Shown: in pieces, positions 47,735 through 57,610 of the stretch
Layout of the letters: every line of letters starts with the position of its first letter
Numbering within the stretch: position 1 is the first letter of the stretch
Assembly: GCF_034555965.1 (NCBI RefSeq)
Contig: NZ_JAYDCK010000003.1
Location: 2,170,001 to 2,234,000, forward strand
DNA length: 64,000 nt
From: Aquicoccus sp. G2-2
Lineage (GTDB): Bacteria > Pseudomonadota > Alphaproteobacteria > Rhodobacterales > Rhodobacteraceae
Direction of reading: 5' to 3'
Made by a program: the position numbers and the translations under genes
Notes under the pieces: model-generated
The model's database searches: none
The model's input: only the letters and a program-made list of their open reading frames with translations
Told to the model about the DNA's origin: nothing

Positions 47735-48502
47735 ATGGAACTACGTCTTGAGAATGTCAGCCATAGCTATGGCGAAACGCCGGTCCTGCGCGACATCACG
47801 CTGACCATTCCGGAAGGCCGGATCGTGTGCATTGTCGGGCCGTCGGGCTGTGGGAAATCTACGCTATTGCGGATGATGGGCGGGCTTGAGCGCCCCGAAA
47901 GCGGTGCCGTGCTGCAACTGGGCGCGCCGCCTGCGGGCTGTCTCAACCCGCTGACTTACGTGTTTCAGGATTTCGCGCTGCTGCCGTGGCGCAGCGTGGC
48001 GGGCAATGTTTCCCTCGCGCTCGAAGATCACCGGCTGGGGCGTGCCCGCATGGCCGAAATCGTGGCTGATGTGCTGGCCCGCACCGGGCTTTCCGAATTT
48101 GCCGCCGCCCTGCCTCGGCAGCTTTCCGGCGGGATGAAACAACGGGTCGCCATCGCGCGGGCGCTGGCGGTCAACCCGGCGGTGATGCTGCTGGATGAAC
48201 CGCTCTCGGCGCTTGATGCACAAACCCGCGAATTGCTGATGGATGATCTTATCAGCCTTTGGACTCGCACGCCGTTCACCGCGGTTTATGTCACCCACAA
48301 CCTTGCCGAGGCGGTGCGGCTTGGCCATGCCATCGTGGTTCTGTCACGCAGGCCCGGTGAAATCCGCGAAGTGGTCGAGATTGATACGCCGCTCGAGGCG
48401 CGCGCGCCGGGCGATCCGGCATTGGAAGCGCGCCAGACCCATCTGTGGGAAATGATGCGCGATGAAGCCCGCGCGGCGGATGCGGAATTGGCCAATGTCT
48501 GA
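47735..48502 (+). CDS. ABC transporter ATP-binding protein, NitT/TauT type
   Basis: The start at 47735 (MELRLENVSHSYGE) is preferred to a GTG at 47690 that lengthens the N-terminus without resemblance. Walker A GPSGCGKSTLL, Q-loop VFQDFALLPW, signature LSGGMKQRVAIARAL, Walker B VMLLDEPLSALD, switch His in VTHNLAEAV. 255 residues. Overlaps the permease start by eight bases. Confidence 0.93.
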   Translation: MELRLENVSHSYGETPVLRDITLTIPEGRIVCIVGPSGCGKSTLLRMMGGLERPESGAVLQLGAPPAGCLNPLTYVFQDFALLPWRSVAGNVSLALEDHRLGRARMAEIVADVLARTGLSEFAAALPRQLSGGMKQRVAIARALAVNPAVMLLDEPLSALDAQTRELLMDDLISLWTRTPFTAVYVTHNLAEAVRLGHAIVVLSRRPGEIREVVEIDTPLEARAPGDPALEARQTHLWEMMRDEARAADAELANV

Positions 48503-49301
48503 GCTCGGCGACAGCGCGCCGCGCCGGGTGCCATTTCGGGGCGGCGGCTTTGCGCCAAAACCGCACCGGCTCATGGGCTGGGTGGTATTCGCAGTTCTGA
48601 TCGGGCTGGCCGAATGGGGCACACGCGCGGGCTGGATCTCCAACTTGACCCTGCCGCGCCCGTCCGACGTGCTCAAAACCTTTGTCGAGCTTTGGCAATC
48701 CGGGCTCCTGCTCAAACATCTAATTCCGTCGCTTACCCGACTGGCAGTAGGGGCCACTCTGGGCGCGGCGGTTGGCATTTCGGTGGGCGTTCTGATCGGG
48801 CTTTTTTCCTATGTGCGCGCCGGGCTGGTGCCACTAGTCGCCGCCCTGTTTCCGGTCCCGAAAATTGCATTGTTACCTTTGTTCGTGATCTGGTTCGGCA
48901 TCGACGAAGCTTCGAAATACGCGCTGATCGCATTCGGCACATTCACGCCCACTGTGGTCGCCACCTACGGCGCGGTGGACAATGTTGACCGCTCACTGAT
49001 CCGCATGGGACAGAGTTTTGGGCTGACATGGTGGTCAATCGTGCGCAAGATCGTGCTGCCGGGGGCAATGCCGGGCATCCTTTCTGGCCTGCGTATCTCG
49101 CTTGCCATCGCCATCATCCTGCTGGTCGCCGCCGAAATGCTGGGCGCGCAATACGGCATTGGTGCCTATATCTTGGAGGCAGGTTCGCTCTATGATCTTG
49201 AGCGGCTGTTCGCCGGTGTGGTAATCCTGTCGCTGCTGGGGGTGATCGTCTCTGCGATCATTACCATGGTGGAAAAACGCCTGCTGCGCTGGCGTACATA
49301 G
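48495..49301 (+). CDS. ABC transporter permease, NitT/TauT type
   Basis: The start is taken at 48495 (MSELGDSAPRR), eight bases inside the ATPase gene. Six helices typical of the family, with the EAA-like loop near GQSFGLTWWSIVRKIVLPGAMPGILSGLR and helices such as LMGWVVFAVLIGLAEWG and LAVGATLGAAVGISVGVLIGL. 268 residues. Completes the importer. Adenine deaminase lies 93 bp downstream on the same strand. Confidence 0.93.
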   Translation: MSELGDSAPRRVPFRGGGFAPKPHRLMGWVVFAVLIGLAEWGTRAGWISNLTLPRPSDVLKTFVELWQSGLLLKHLIPSLTRLAVGATLGAAVGISVGVLIGLFSYVRAGLVPLVAALFPVPKIALLPLFVIWFGIDEASKYALIAFGTFTPTVVATYGAVDNVDRSLIRMGQSFGLTWWSIVRKIVLPGAMPGILSGLRISLAIAIILLVAAEMLGAQYGIGAYILEAGSLYDLERLFAGVVILSLLGVIVSAIITMVEKRLLRWRT

Positions 49302-49394
49302 GGCAGGTGCTTGGCAAAACGCGACTGTCCCTCTCGCCCCTGCCTGCGGGCTGTGCGATAATTGCCGCAAAGCAGCGAAGCAGAAGGCAGGAAA

Positions 49395-51089
49395 ATGGCT
49401 CAACTTGAACAATGCATCGCACAGGCGCGCGGGGATGAGCCCGCTGATCTGGTGCTGCGCGGCGGGCAGATTTTTGACCTGATGACCGGCGAAATGCTGC
49501 ACGGCGATGTGGCAATTTGCGGCGATACCATCGTCGGCATAATGGACGACTACGAGGCGCGCGAGGTGATCGACGTCTCCGGGTTGACCCTCGTGCCGGG
49601 ATTCATCGACACGCATCTGCATATCGAAAGCTCGCTGGTTACCCCATTCGAGTTTGACCGCTGCGTCGGCCCGCGTGGCATCACCACGGCAATCTGCGAC
49701 CCGCATGAGATTGGCAATGTCATCGGGGCCGAGGGTATCCGTTACTTTCAGGCCGCCTCCGAACACACGCTGATGGATATCCGTGTGCAGCTTTCCTCCT
49801 GCGTGCCTTCGACCCATATGGAAACCTCTGGTGCGACCCTCCTTGCGGACGATCTGGCAAAGCTGATGGGGCATCCGTCTGCCATCGGGCTGGCCGAGTT
49901 CATGAATTATCCCGGCGTGATCCACCGCGATCCGGAAGCAATGGCCAAGCTGCGCCTGTTCGAAGGCGGCCATATCGACGGCCATTGCCCGCTGCTTCTT
50001 GGCCGTGACCTCAACGCCTATGTGGCGGCGGGCATCCGCACCGAGCACGAGGCCACCTCCGCCCCTGAGGCGCTTGAGAAGCTGCGCAAGGGGATGCGGG
50101 TGTTGATCCGTGAAGGCTCCGTCTCCAAAGACATGCTCGCGCTGCAACCGCTGCTGGACAACAATACGGCACCGTATATGTGCCTTTGCACCGATGATCG
50201 CAACCCGCTGGACATTTCCGAACATGGACATCTCGATTACATGATCCGCACCATGATCGCACTTGGCACACCGCCGCTTGCCGCTTACCGCGCCGCCACC
50301 CTTTCCGCGGCAGAGGCGTTCGGGCTGAAGGATCGCGGCATGATTGCGCCGGGCAAACGCGCCGATATCGTGGCGATTGACAGTCTTGAGAGCTGTCATG
50401 CGCAAATCGTTCTTGCCGGGGGCCGGGTGCTGAACGCCGCTGCCTTCGCCGCGCGCGGCACTGTCGCTCCGGTGGGCCGTGGCTCGGTAAAGGCGCCGAA
50501 GGTCGCGGCAGAGAACTTCCGCGCCGCCGCGAACCGCGAAGAAACCGACGTGATCGGCATCCGCGAAGGGCAGATCCTCACCGATCATCTGCACGAGGTG
50601 ATTGCCATCGAAGACGGTGACAAACGCCCCGACCCGGCGCGTGATCTTGTCCGTATCGCGGTGGTCGAACGGCACGGCAAGAACGGCAATATCGCCACCG
50701 GCTTTGTCAAAGGGTTCGGGCTGCAATCCGGGGCCATCGCCTCGACCGTGTGCCACGACCATCACAATATCGCCTGCGTTGGCGTGGATTACGCCGATAT
50801 TGCGCTGGCGGCGAACCGGCTTTCCGATCTTGAAGGCGGGTTTGTCGTGGTCCGGGACGGCAAGGTTTTGGCTGAACTGGCGCTCCCAGTCGCCGGGCTG
50901 ATGAGCCTTGAACCGTTCGAGGCGGTGCGCGACCGGCTGGTTGATCTGCGCAACGCGGCGCGCACACTCGGGGTGACGCTGGAAGAGCCGTTCTTGCAAC
51001 TTGCCTTCCTCGCCCTGCCGGTGATTCCGGCGCTGAAGATCACTGATCGCGGCATGGTGGATGTGGTGAAGTTCGAAATCATCGCCTGA
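49395..51089 (+). CDS. ade: Adenine deaminase
   Basis: Converts adenine to hypoxanthine and ammonia; amidohydrolase superfamily. The metal-binding motif is [12 protein letters not shown], with downstream motifs [25 protein letters not shown] and [10 protein letters not shown]. The C-terminal part has the Ade-specific [12 protein letters not shown]. 564 residues, as usual. ATG 49395 with AGGAAAA. It follows a complete ABC importer, which may bring in its substrate. Confidence 0.95.
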   Translation: MAQLEQCIAQARGDEPADLVLRGGQIFDLMTGEMLHGDVAICGDTIVGIMDDYEAREVIDVSGLTLVPGFIDTHLHIESSLVTPFEFDRCVGPRGITTAICDPHEIGNVIGAEGIRYFQAASEHTLMDIRVQLSSCVPSTHMETSGATLLADDLAKLMGHPSAIGLAEFMNYPGVIHRDPEAMAKLRLFEGGHIDGHCPLLLGRDLNAYVAAGIRTEHEATSAPEALEKLRKGMRVLIREGSVSKDMLALQPLLDNNTAPYMCLCTDDRNPLDISEHGHLDYMIRTMIALGTPPLAAYRAATLSAAEAFGLKDRGMIAPGKRADIVAIDSLESCHAQIVLAGGRVLNAAAFAARGTVAPVGRGSVKAPKVAAENFRAAANREETDVIGIREGQILTDHLHEVIAIEDGDKRPDPARDLVRIAVVERHGKNGNIATGFVKGFGLQSGAIASTVCHDHHNIACVGVDYADIALAANRLSDLEGGFVVVRDGKVLAELALPVAGLMSLEPFEAVRDRLVDLRNAARTLGVTLEEPFLQLAFLALPVIPALKITDRGMVDVVKFEIIA

Positions 51090-51091
51090 TG

Positions 51092-51823
51092 CTATAACTC
51101 GGTCCGCATCCGATACCCCGGCCCAAACGAAAGCCGAACATGGGTAAGCGGGCGCGCGCCGTGCCATGTGACGCGCTCTGTCACGAACAGCGCCGCCCCC
51201 TCGTTACAGCCCAGCGCCTGCGCCGCCATGGCATCGGCTGTGGTGGCGGAAAACGCGATGTCGCCGCGCTCGAATGCGACGTTAAGCACCAACCACTCGT
51301 TCGGGCTGATCGCGGCGAAGTCGGCCTCCAACGCAAGCGGCACAGCGGCGGGATCAATCCAGCGATCTTCCAGTGCGTGCGGCTGTCCGTTTTCGCTGTG
51401 TAGCCCCAGAACATGCAGCAACGCGCCCCCCGCCCCGCCAAACTGCGCCTGCACAAGTGCGGGTGGCGCGGCAATTTCCTGCTGCAACAACGCGAAATCA
51501 TAAACCCCGCCACGGGCTTCAATCTCAAGCCTGAGCACCGGAATATCCAGCGTCGCCTTGCGCACCGGATGCAGCGCCACCCGGCTACCGGCGCGGCGGC
51601 GGCGCTCGATAACGCCGCTTTGCGCCAATTCGCGCAGCGCCCGGTTGACCGTAGCACGCGCACATCCCAGCTCGCGGGCGAGATCGGCCTCATGTGGAAT
51701 CTGTGCGCCCGGCGCCCAATCGCGCGCCCGGATACGGCGCAACACCTCGGCGCGCACGGCCTGCCATGATAACGCACCGCCGCCTGCTGGCGCGGGCATG
51801 TCACGATCTTGCGCTCCCGGCAT
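51092..51823 (-). CDS. hutC: GntR/HutC-family transcriptional regulator (histidine utilisation repressor)
   Basis: Start taken at 51823 (MPGAQDRD), which leaves the promoter and operator region outside; the frame continues upstream into it. Winged helix: LSWQAVRAEVLRRIR, PHEADLARELGCARATVNRALRELAQSGVIERRRRAGSRV. The C-terminal UTRA ligand domain runs from PVLRLEIEARGG to the end. Diverges from hutH. By homology it represses hut genes until urocanate or histidine derivatives bind. Confidence 0.9.
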   Translation of the reverse strand: MPGAQDRDMPAPAGGGALSWQAVRAEVLRRIRARDWAPGAQIPHEADLARELGCARATVNRALRELAQSGVIERRRRAGSRVALHPVRKATLDIPVLRLEIEARGGVYDFALLQQEIAAPPALVQAQFGGAGGALLHVLGLHSENGQPHALEDRWIDPAAVPLALEADFAAISPNEWLVLNVAFERGDIAFSATTADAMAAQALGCNEGAALFVTERVTWHGARPLTHVRLSFGPGYRMRTEL

Positions 51824-51831
51824 GGTTTCGC

Positions 51832-51860
51832 TTGACTCCCCAATATGTCTATACTTATTA
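51832..51860 (+). promoter_or_regulatory. hutH promoter with a HutC-type operator in its spacer
   Basis: TTGACT (51832-51837) and TTATTA (51855-51860) are 17 bases apart. Inside the spacer, T-GTCTATAC-T (51846-51855, with core GTCTATAC 51847-51854) fits the published HutC-subfamily operator consensus NyGTMTAKACNy. The regulator gene starts just to the left on the other strand, so one site could block both genes. The boxes are seen directly; use by this HutC is inferred. Confidence 0.6.
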
Positions 51861-51912
51861 GCTAAAGAGAAATTACCCCAATAGCAACTACCCATCGCAC
51901 AGGAGCGCCGCC

Positions 51913-53448
51913 ATGAGCATCACCCTGACCCCCGGCCAAACCTCTATCTCCACGCTTGAGCGTATTTGGCGCGGGAGCGAGCAACTGGCCCTCGATCCCG
52001 CCGCCCGCCCTGCTATCGAGACCGCTGCCGCCCGCGTGGCACGCGCCGCACAAGGCAATGAGGCGGTCTATGGCGTTAACACGGGCTTTGGCAAACTCGC
52101 CTCCGTGCGGATTCCGGCAGACGACACCGAAACGCTTCAGCGGAACCTGATCCTGTCGCATTGCTGCGGTGTTGGGGAGGCGTTGGAGCCGCAAATCACC
52201 CGGCTGATGATGGCGCTGAAGCTGAACTCGCTCGGGCGCGGGGCAAGCGGCACGGTCTGGGCAACGGTGCAATTGATTGAGGACATGCTGAACGCGGGCG
52301 TTGTGCCGGTGATCCCGGTGCAAGGCTCGGTCGGGGCCTCCGGCGATCTGGCGCCGCTCGCGCATATGGCGGCGGTGATGATCGGCCATGGCGAAGCACA
52401 ATATAACGGTGAAACCCTTCCGGGCGCCGAAGCCCTGTCGCGTGCCGGGCTGACGCCGGTAACCCTTGGCCCGAAGGAAGGGTTGGCGCTGATCAACGGC
52501 ACACAGTTTTCCACCGCTCTGGCGCTGGTCGGGCTTTGGCGAGCGTGGGACAACATGCGCGCCGCGACCGTCTCGGGGGCGATGTCTACCGATGCGATCA
52601 TGGGCTCCACCGCGCCGTTGCAGGCGGAAATCCACACCCTGCGCGGCCATGCCGGGCAAATCGCGTTTGCCAGTGCGCAACGCGCCCTGCTTGACGGTTC
52701 GGAAATCCGCGAAAGCCACCGGACAGACGATAGCCGCGTGCAGGACCCATACTGCGTCCGCTGTCAGCCTCAGGTGATGGGGGCCGCGATTGACATCCTG
52801 CGGTTCGCGGCGCGCACGCTGGAAATCGAAGCCAACGCTGTGACGGACAACCCGCTGGTTCTTGAAAGCGAAGATATCATCGTCTCCGGTGGGAACTTCC
52901 ATGCCGAACCCGTCGCCTTTGCCGCCGATCAGATTGCGCTCGCCATTTCCGAGATTGGTGCCATCACCCAGCGCCGGATTGCTTTGATGGTCGATCCCAC
53001 GCTCAGCTTCGATCTTCCGCCATTCCTGACCCCGGCACCGGGCCTCAACTCCGGCTTCATGATCGCCGAGGTGACAACCGCCGCGTTGATGAGCGAGAAC
53101 AAACACCTCGCCAACCCCTGCTCAACCGATAGCACGCCAACCTCCGCCAATCAGGAAGATCATGTCTCCATGGCCGCCCATGCGGCGCGGCGACTGCTGC
53201 GGATGAACACCAATCTCGGCACCATTGTCGGGGTTGAGGCATTGGCCGCCGGGCAAGGGATCGAGTTCCGCGCGCCGCTTAAAACCAGCTCCGCGCTACG
53301 CGAGGTGCTGGGCCGGTTGCGCGCCGTTGTTCCGCCGCTCGGGGCTGATCGCTATCTCGCCCCTGACCTGCAATCGGCAGCCGAGATGGTGCGCGATGGA
53401 ACATTGGCGACAGGCTTGGGCCTGCCAACGCTTGAGACCGCGCTTTAA
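51913..53448 (+). CDS. hutH: Histidine ammonia-lyase
   Basis: Deaminates histidine to urocanate, the first step of histidine breakdown. The MIO prosthetic-group triad Ala-Ser-Gly is at residues 142-144 ([17 protein letters not shown]); Tyr53 in YGVNTGFG and [11 protein letters not shown] are other marks. 511 residues, normal. Divergent from hutC. The remaining hut genes (hutU, hutI, hutG) are not in the 10 kb on either side, so the pathway is dispersed or incomplete here. Confidence 0.96.
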   Translation: MSITLTPGQTSISTLERIWRGSEQLALDPAARPAIETAAARVARAAQGNEAVYGVNTGFGKLASVRIPADDTETLQRNLILSHCCGVGEALEPQITRLMMALKLNSLGRGASGTVWATVQLIEDMLNAGVVPVIPVQGSVGASGDLAPLAHMAAVMIGHGEAQYNGETLPGAEALSRAGLTPVTLGPKEGLALINGTQFSTALALVGLWRAWDNMRAATVSGAMSTDAIMGSTAPLQAEIHTLRGHAGQIAFASAQRALLDGSEIRESHRTDDSRVQDPYCVRCQPQVMGAAIDILRFAARTLEIEANAVTDNPLVLESEDIIVSGGNFHAEPVAFAADQIALAISEIGAITQRRIALMVDPTLSFDLPPFLTPAPGLNSGFMIAEVTTAALMSENKHLANPCSTDSTPTSANQEDHVSMAAHAARRLLRMNTNLGTIVGVEALAAGQGIEFRAPLKTSSALREVLGRLRAVVPPLGADRYLAPDLQSAAEMVRDGTLATGLGLPTLETAL

Positions 53449-53685
53449 CAGCGCGACGTCCGCTTGAATTATGTTGTTTGCGCGCCCGGCGCGGCACCTG
53501 ACAAGGTCGCGAAGGCGTCATTGATACGCGTGGGGCATTCAAACAGGCTGCAATAAGACGACGAAAGCGCCTCGCCGTTAACGCCCAAAACTATACCAAA
53601 ACCCGAGCATCTCCAGCTCGTAAACCATAAACGCTTAGGGCAGCCGATTAGTTCGGCACCCATTTCTCAACCGTCATTGGCCAAG

Positions 53686-54699
53686 TTATTTACCGTAATA
53701 GTCCCGATACCACTGCACGAATTTTGCAACGCCATCACGAAACCCGGTCTGCGGTTTGTAGCCTGTCAAATGCTGCAAAAGGTCGGCATTGGCCCATGTC
53801 GCAGACACGTCTCCGCTTTGCATCGGCAGGTAATTTCGGATGGCTTTTTGACCCAGCTCAGCTTCGATCGCATCAATGAAATCCAACAGCCGAACCTTGT
53901 CCGAGTTACCGATATTGACAATACGGAACGGTGCAACCGGGCTCAGGCTGTCACCTTCGGGAATAGCTTCGCGGCTTGTCGGTCGCTCTGGAACGGCGTC
54001 GATCAACAGCCTTATGCCGCGCACAAGATCTTCGACATAGGTGAAGTCGCGCCACATGTCGCCATTGTTGTAAATGTCGATCGGAGTGCGCTCGAGTATC
54101 CCTTTGGTGAATTTGAAATGCGCCATATCCGGGCGGCCCCATGGCCCATATACGGTGAAAAACCGGAACATTGTTGTCGGCAGATTCCAAAGGTGTGCAT
54201 AGGAATGCGCCATCGCTTCATTGGCTTTCTTGGTCGCGGCATAGATGGTCAGCGGGGTGTCGGCTTTCTCCGTCTCAGTGAACGGCATCTCTTCGTTGGC
54301 TCCGTAAACCGAAGAGGTCGAAGCCATCAGAAGATGATCAACACCAAGTTCACGCGCGCATTCCATCACGTTGAACGTGCCAACAACATTGGAATCGATG
54401 TATGCACGTGGATTATCAAGGCTGTAGCGCACCCCGGCCTGCCCCGCGAGATGAACGATCACATCCGGCTGCTCGGCATCGCAGAGCGTCTTGAGCTTCT
54501 CGAAGTCCTCCAGAAGCGCCACCTCGCAGGAAAAATTCTCGTCTTGCAGGAGCATCTGATGGCGGCGTTCCTTGATGCGCACATCATAGTAATCGGTCAT
54601 GCCGTCAAACCCGACAACCGTGAAACCTTCGGCAAGCAGGAGTTTCGAGAGGTGAAAGCCGATAAATCCGGCTGACCCCGTTACCAACACTTTGCGCAT
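53686..54699 (-). CDS. UDP-glucuronate 4-epimerase (NAD-dependent epimerase)
   Basis: Extended SDR enzyme; the ATG at 54699 (MRKVLVTGSAGFIGFHL) is preferred to a GTG one codon earlier. NAD motif GSAGFIG, catalytic Tyr-x-x-x-Lys in YAATKKANEAMAHSYAHL, and FFTVYGPWGRPDMAHFKF, PIDIYNNGDMWRDFTYVEDLV are typical of UDP-glucuronate epimerases used for surface polysaccharides. 337 residues. A rhamnosyltransferase-like pair lies 8 kb away. Stands alone leftward; a 237 bp stretch with nothing recognised separates it from hutH. Confidence 0.93.
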   Translation of the reverse strand: MRKVLVTGSAGFIGFHLSKLLLAEGFTVVGFDGMTDYYDVRIKERRHQMLLQDENFSCEVALLEDFEKLKTLCDAEQPDVIVHLAGQAGVRYSLDNPRAYIDSNVVGTFNVMECARELGVDHLLMASTSSVYGANEEMPFTETEKADTPLTIYAATKKANEAMAHSYAHLWNLPTTMFRFFTVYGPWGRPDMAHFKFTKGILERTPIDIYNNGDMWRDFTYVEDLVRGIRLLIDAVPERPTSREAIPEGDSLSPVAPFRIVNIGNSDKVRLLDFIDAIEAELGQKAIRNYLPMQSGDVSATWANADLLQHLTGYKPQTGFRDGVAKFVQWYRDYYGK

Positions 54700-55117
54700 C
54701 ACTTGAGTTTCCTTACTTTTCGCGTGGATTGCCCCACATCGATTTTACTGCCGAAACCATCATCTTACGGCTAAGCACATAACAACTTCGGGCTTTTTGT
54801 TGGTTGTTTATACGTTTCTGGACCACCCGCAAACAACAAGCGCAGGGCAGTGCGCTTGTTGCAAACGCGTCTTCGCCCATAACCGCTGTCGACTGGCAGA
54901 GAACCAGAACGACCGCGCCAGAACATGCCGTGGATACAACGCGCCAAATCGGGCATTTAGAGACGAGATCAGGAACATTGCACCGGAAAGTTGAATCACA
55001 GGAATAGCTCAGATCACTCTTATTTCAAAAACCGTCAACAAAGCGGGATGAGAGGCACATTAATCCAGTTCCCCCCTTGCAGCGGCTGAGTCCTTGCGAT
55101 AGGTAACCCGAGTTTGG
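54700..55117. other. 418 bp gap upstream of the epimerase and initiator tRNA
   Basis: No convincing gene: the short frames overlap one another on both strands. It holds an 11 bp perfect-stem hairpin CAACAAGCGCA-GGGCAG-TGCGCTTGTTG (54834-54861), with no T-run after it on either strand. The tRNA promoter must lie near 55075-55110, where TTGCGATAGG precedes the gene; clear -35/-10 boxes are not evident. Confidence 0.55.
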
Positions 55118-55194
<77 letters not shown>

Positions 55195-55348
55195 AATTAC
55201 ACCACCAAATCAGACGCTTAAACCAAGACTTAATCAGTCGGGTTTTCGCTTGTGTATTTCACAACAACGCCACATCAGCTTTTGACGAGTTCCTCAAAGA
55301 TTCGAGAATGATATGCGTCTGGCGTGGGCAAGAGCCTCGTGGCAGGGG

Positions 55349-55392
55349 CACGCTATAGACTTACCAAACCCTATAGGTAATCGTATAGCGTG
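55349..55392. repeat. 44 bp two-level palindrome
   Basis: CACGCTATA (55349-55357) pairs with TATAGCGTG (55384-55392), and inside it TTACC (55361-55365) pairs with GGTAA (55376-55380), separated from the outer stem by three bases on each side. The symmetry is exact. It could be an operator for a symmetric protein or a crossover site; no integrase gene is present, and I found no duplicate of the tRNA end. Confidence 0.6.
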
Positions 55393-55503
55393 ACGACAGA
55401 GGCGCAGACCGCCTGCCGTGCATATGCGGCAGCAAACCGCGACGGGTCCGGTTCGGGAATTCCCTGAATGCTTACACTGCGCTGGGCAAACAACCGGGCA
55501 AAC

Positions 55504-55530
55504 AAAAAGCCCCCACCTTTCGGCAGGGGC
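55504..55530 (-). terminator. Intrinsic terminator of the rpsL-rplW operon
   Basis: On the minus strand GCCCCTGCC-GAAA-GGTGGGGGC forms a 9 bp stem (two G-U pairs) with a GAAA tetraloop, followed by T5 (A5 at 55504-55508 on the plus strand). It lies 32 bp after the rplW stop, so the ribosomal operon ends here rather than continuing to rplB. Confidence 0.9.
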
Positions 55531-55562
55531 CTTCTCAATTCTTCAAAACCGTAAACGCCTGA

Positions 55563-55859
55563 TCAGAGTCCAGTGCTCACATCAATCGTGTTACCCTCTT
55601 CGAGCGTAACATAGGCTTTTTTGACGTCTTTGCGCTTGCCCATCTGGCCCCGGAACCGTTTTGCCTTGCCTTTGGTGATCGCGGTGTTGACGGCTTTCAC
55701 CTTCACACCGAAGAGGTTTTCGACCGCCTCTTTGATCTGCGGCTTCGAGCTTTCTATCGCCACTTCGAAAACAACCGCGTTGGCTTCTGAGGCCATGGTG
55801 GCTTTCTCGGTGATGATCGGCTTGCGGATCACGTCATAATGTTCTGCTTTCGCACTCAT
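55563..55859 (-). CDS. rplW: 50S ribosomal protein L23
   Basis: 98 residues, at the tunnel exit of the large subunit and contacting trigger factor and SRP. Marks: [60 protein letters not shown]. Overlaps the rplD stop by four bases. Last gene before the terminator. Confidence 0.98.
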   Translation of the reverse strand: MSAKAEHYDVIRKPIITEKATMASEANAVVFEVAIESSKPQIKEAVENLFGVKVKAVNTAITKGKAKRFRGQMGKRKDVKKAYVTLEEGNTIDVSTGL

Positions 55860-56473
55860 TTCAAACGAGCCTCCAATGCTTCGACGCCCGCTTTGGTGAG
55901 CACCAGAGTGTCACGCTTGAGGATGTCATAGACGTTTGCGCCCATGCTGGGCAGGATATCCAACCCTTCGATATTGCGGGCGGCCTGGGCGAACCCTTCA
56001 TTGACGGCAGCTCCATCAATGATCAGCGCGCGTTTCCAGCCAAGGTTCTTCACCATCTTGGCCAGAGCCCCGGTCTTGCCATCGGATTCCGCAGAATCGA
56101 TGATCACGATGGCACCTTCACGGGCCTTGGCCGAAAGCGCATGACACAGGCCAAGCTTGCGGAATTTCTTCGGCAGGTCGTGGCCGTGGCTACGCGGTGT
56201 CGGGCCTTTGTAAATCCCACCTTTGCGGAAGATCGGCGCGTTGCGGTCACCGTGGCGTGCGCCGCCGGTGCCCTTCTGGCGATAAATCTTCTTGGTGGAA
56301 TACGAGGTTTCCGACCGGGTCTTCACCTTGTGCGTACCTGCCTGCGCCTTGTTGCGCTGCCAGCGCACGACCCGGTGCAGGATGTCGGCGCGCGGCTCCA
56401 GGCCGAACAGCGCCTCATCGAGCTCAACCGAGCCGGCCTTGCCGCCGTCGAGTTTGATCACATCAAGTTTCAT
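55856..56473 (-). CDS. rplD: 50S ribosomal protein L4
   Basis: 205 residues. The extended loop ([27 protein letters not shown]) that reaches the exit tunnel and the C-terminal globular part ([23 protein letters not shown]) are present. In other bacteria L4 also regulates the S10 operon. Overlaps rplC and rplW by four bases each. Confidence 0.98.
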   Translation of the reverse strand: MKLDVIKLDGGKAGSVELDEALFGLEPRADILHRVVRWQRNKAQAGTHKVKTRSETSYSTKKIYRQKGTGGARHGDRNAPIFRKGGIYKGPTPRSHGHDLPKKFRKLGLCHALSAKAREGAIVIIDSAESDGKTGALAKMVKNLGWKRALIIDGAAVNEGFAQAARNIEGLDILPSMGANVYDILKRDTLVLTKAGVEALEARLK

Positions 56474-57207
56474 GCTTCACCACCTTCCGCGGGCGCTTCT
56501 TCCGCCGGGGCTTCGGCCACGGGTGCCGTTGCAGCCGATTTCAGTGCGGCCGGAAACGGCACACCATCGGGCAGTTTTTTCTTCACGGCGTCTTTCACGG
56601 TGACCCAACCACCTTTCGAGCCGGGCACAGCGCCTCTGATGAACACCAAGCCACGTTCAGGATCGGTTTTCACCACTTCGAGGTTCTGCGTCGTCACACG
56701 GGCAGCGCCCATATGGCCGGCCATCTTTTTACCTTTGAACACCTTGCCCGGATCCTGACACTGACCGGTGGAACCGTGCGAACGGTGCGAAATCGACACG
56801 CCGTGCGAGGCGCGCAGCCCGCCGAAATTATGCCGTTTCATGGCACCGGCAAAGCCTTTACCAATCGAGGTGCCGGAAACGTCAACTTTCTGACCGGCAA
56901 TGTAATGCTCGGCCGAAATTTCCTCGCCCACACCGATCAGGTTGTCGGGGGAGACACGAAATTCAGCGACTTTCCGCTTCGGTTCAACCTTTGCGGCGGC
57001 AAAGTAGCCGCGCATCGGTTTGGAAACCCGCTTGACCTTCGCATTGCCCGCACCAAGCTGAACGGCGGTATAGCCATCCTTGTCGGTGGTGCGCTGCGCG
57101 ACCACTTGCAGATTATCGAGTTGAAGAACGGTCACGGGAACCTGCTTCCCGTCCTCCAGAAACAGGCGAGTCATACCCACCTTCTTGGCGATGATACCAG
57201 AGCGCAT
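56470..57207 (-). CDS. rplC: 50S ribosomal protein L3
   Basis: Early-assembly protein of the large subunit. Marks: [68 protein letters not shown]. 245 residues, longer than the usual 205-215 because of an Ala/Glu/Pro tail ([18 protein letters not shown]), found in alphaproteobacteria. Between rpsJ and rplD. Confidence 0.98.
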   Translation of the reverse strand: MRSGIIAKKVGMTRLFLEDGKQVPVTVLQLDNLQVVAQRTTDKDGYTAVQLGAGNAKVKRVSKPMRGYFAAAKVEPKRKVAEFRVSPDNLIGVGEEISAEHYIAGQKVDVSGTSIGKGFAGAMKRHNFGGLRASHGVSISHRSHGSTGQCQDPGKVFKGKKMAGHMGAARVTTQNLEVVKTDPERGLVFIRGAVPGSKGGWVTVKDAVKKKLPDGVPFPAALKSAATAPVAEAPAEEAPAEGGEA

Positions 57208-57218
57208 CGACAGCCCCC

Positions 57219-57527
57219 TTAAACCGAGATTTGCACGTCAACGCCAGCGGCGAGGTCGAGCTTCATCAGCGCGTCCACGGTCTGCGGCGTCGGATCGACG
57301 ATGTCGAGCAGCCGCTTGTGGGTGCGGATCTCGAACTGGTCGCGGCTTTTCTTGTTCACGTGGGGACCACGCAGAACGGTGAATTTCTCGATCTTGTTCG
57401 GCAGCGGGATCGGGCCACGCACCTGCGCGCCGGTCCGTTTCGCAGTGTTGACGATCTCTTGTGTGCTGGCATCCAGAACACGATAGTCGAACGCCTTGAG
57501 CCGAATGCGGATATTTTGACTTTGCAT
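57219..57527 (-). CDS. rpsJ: 30S ribosomal protein S10
   Basis: 102 residues; also NusE in antitermination. Marks: [48 protein letters not shown], and [27 protein letters not shown]. Placed between tuf and rplC with about 80 bp upstream, where a secondary promoter could sit. Confidence 0.98.
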   Translation of the reverse strand: MQSQNIRIRLKAFDYRVLDASTQEIVNTAKRTGAQVRGPIPLPNKIEKFTVLRGPHVNKKSRDQFEIRTHKRLLDIVDPTPQTVDALMKLDLAAGVDVQISV

Positions 57528-57610
57528 TTGTCTCTAGCCTTTCACGGCTTTGGAGTTGATAGGAGGAAGGCCGGACCACCCGGCCTTCCTCGTCGAACCC
57601 ATCGGGTAGA

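Larger units (their letters stand above)
55195..55562. other. 368 bp gap between initiator tRNA and rplW
   Basis: No gene is convincing. It contains the interrupted palindrome at 55349-55392 and the intrinsic terminator for the leftward ribosomal operon at 55504-55530. The remaining part, including the +strand frame at 55418, lacks a ribosome-binding site. In many relatives rplB and the rest of the S10 operon would follow rplW here. Confidence 0.55.

Noticed and set aside
49035..51167. 710-codon leftward open frame opposite the permease and adenine deaminase
   Set aside because: A GC-rich antisense shadow; the plus-strand proteins are clearly recognised.
54834..54861. Hairpin as an intrinsic terminator
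   Set aside because: An 11 bp stem but no T-run on either strand.
54771..55007. Several overlapping small frames of about 60-67 codons
   Set aside because: They overlap on both strands around a hairpin, lack ribosome-binding sites and have no family resemblance.
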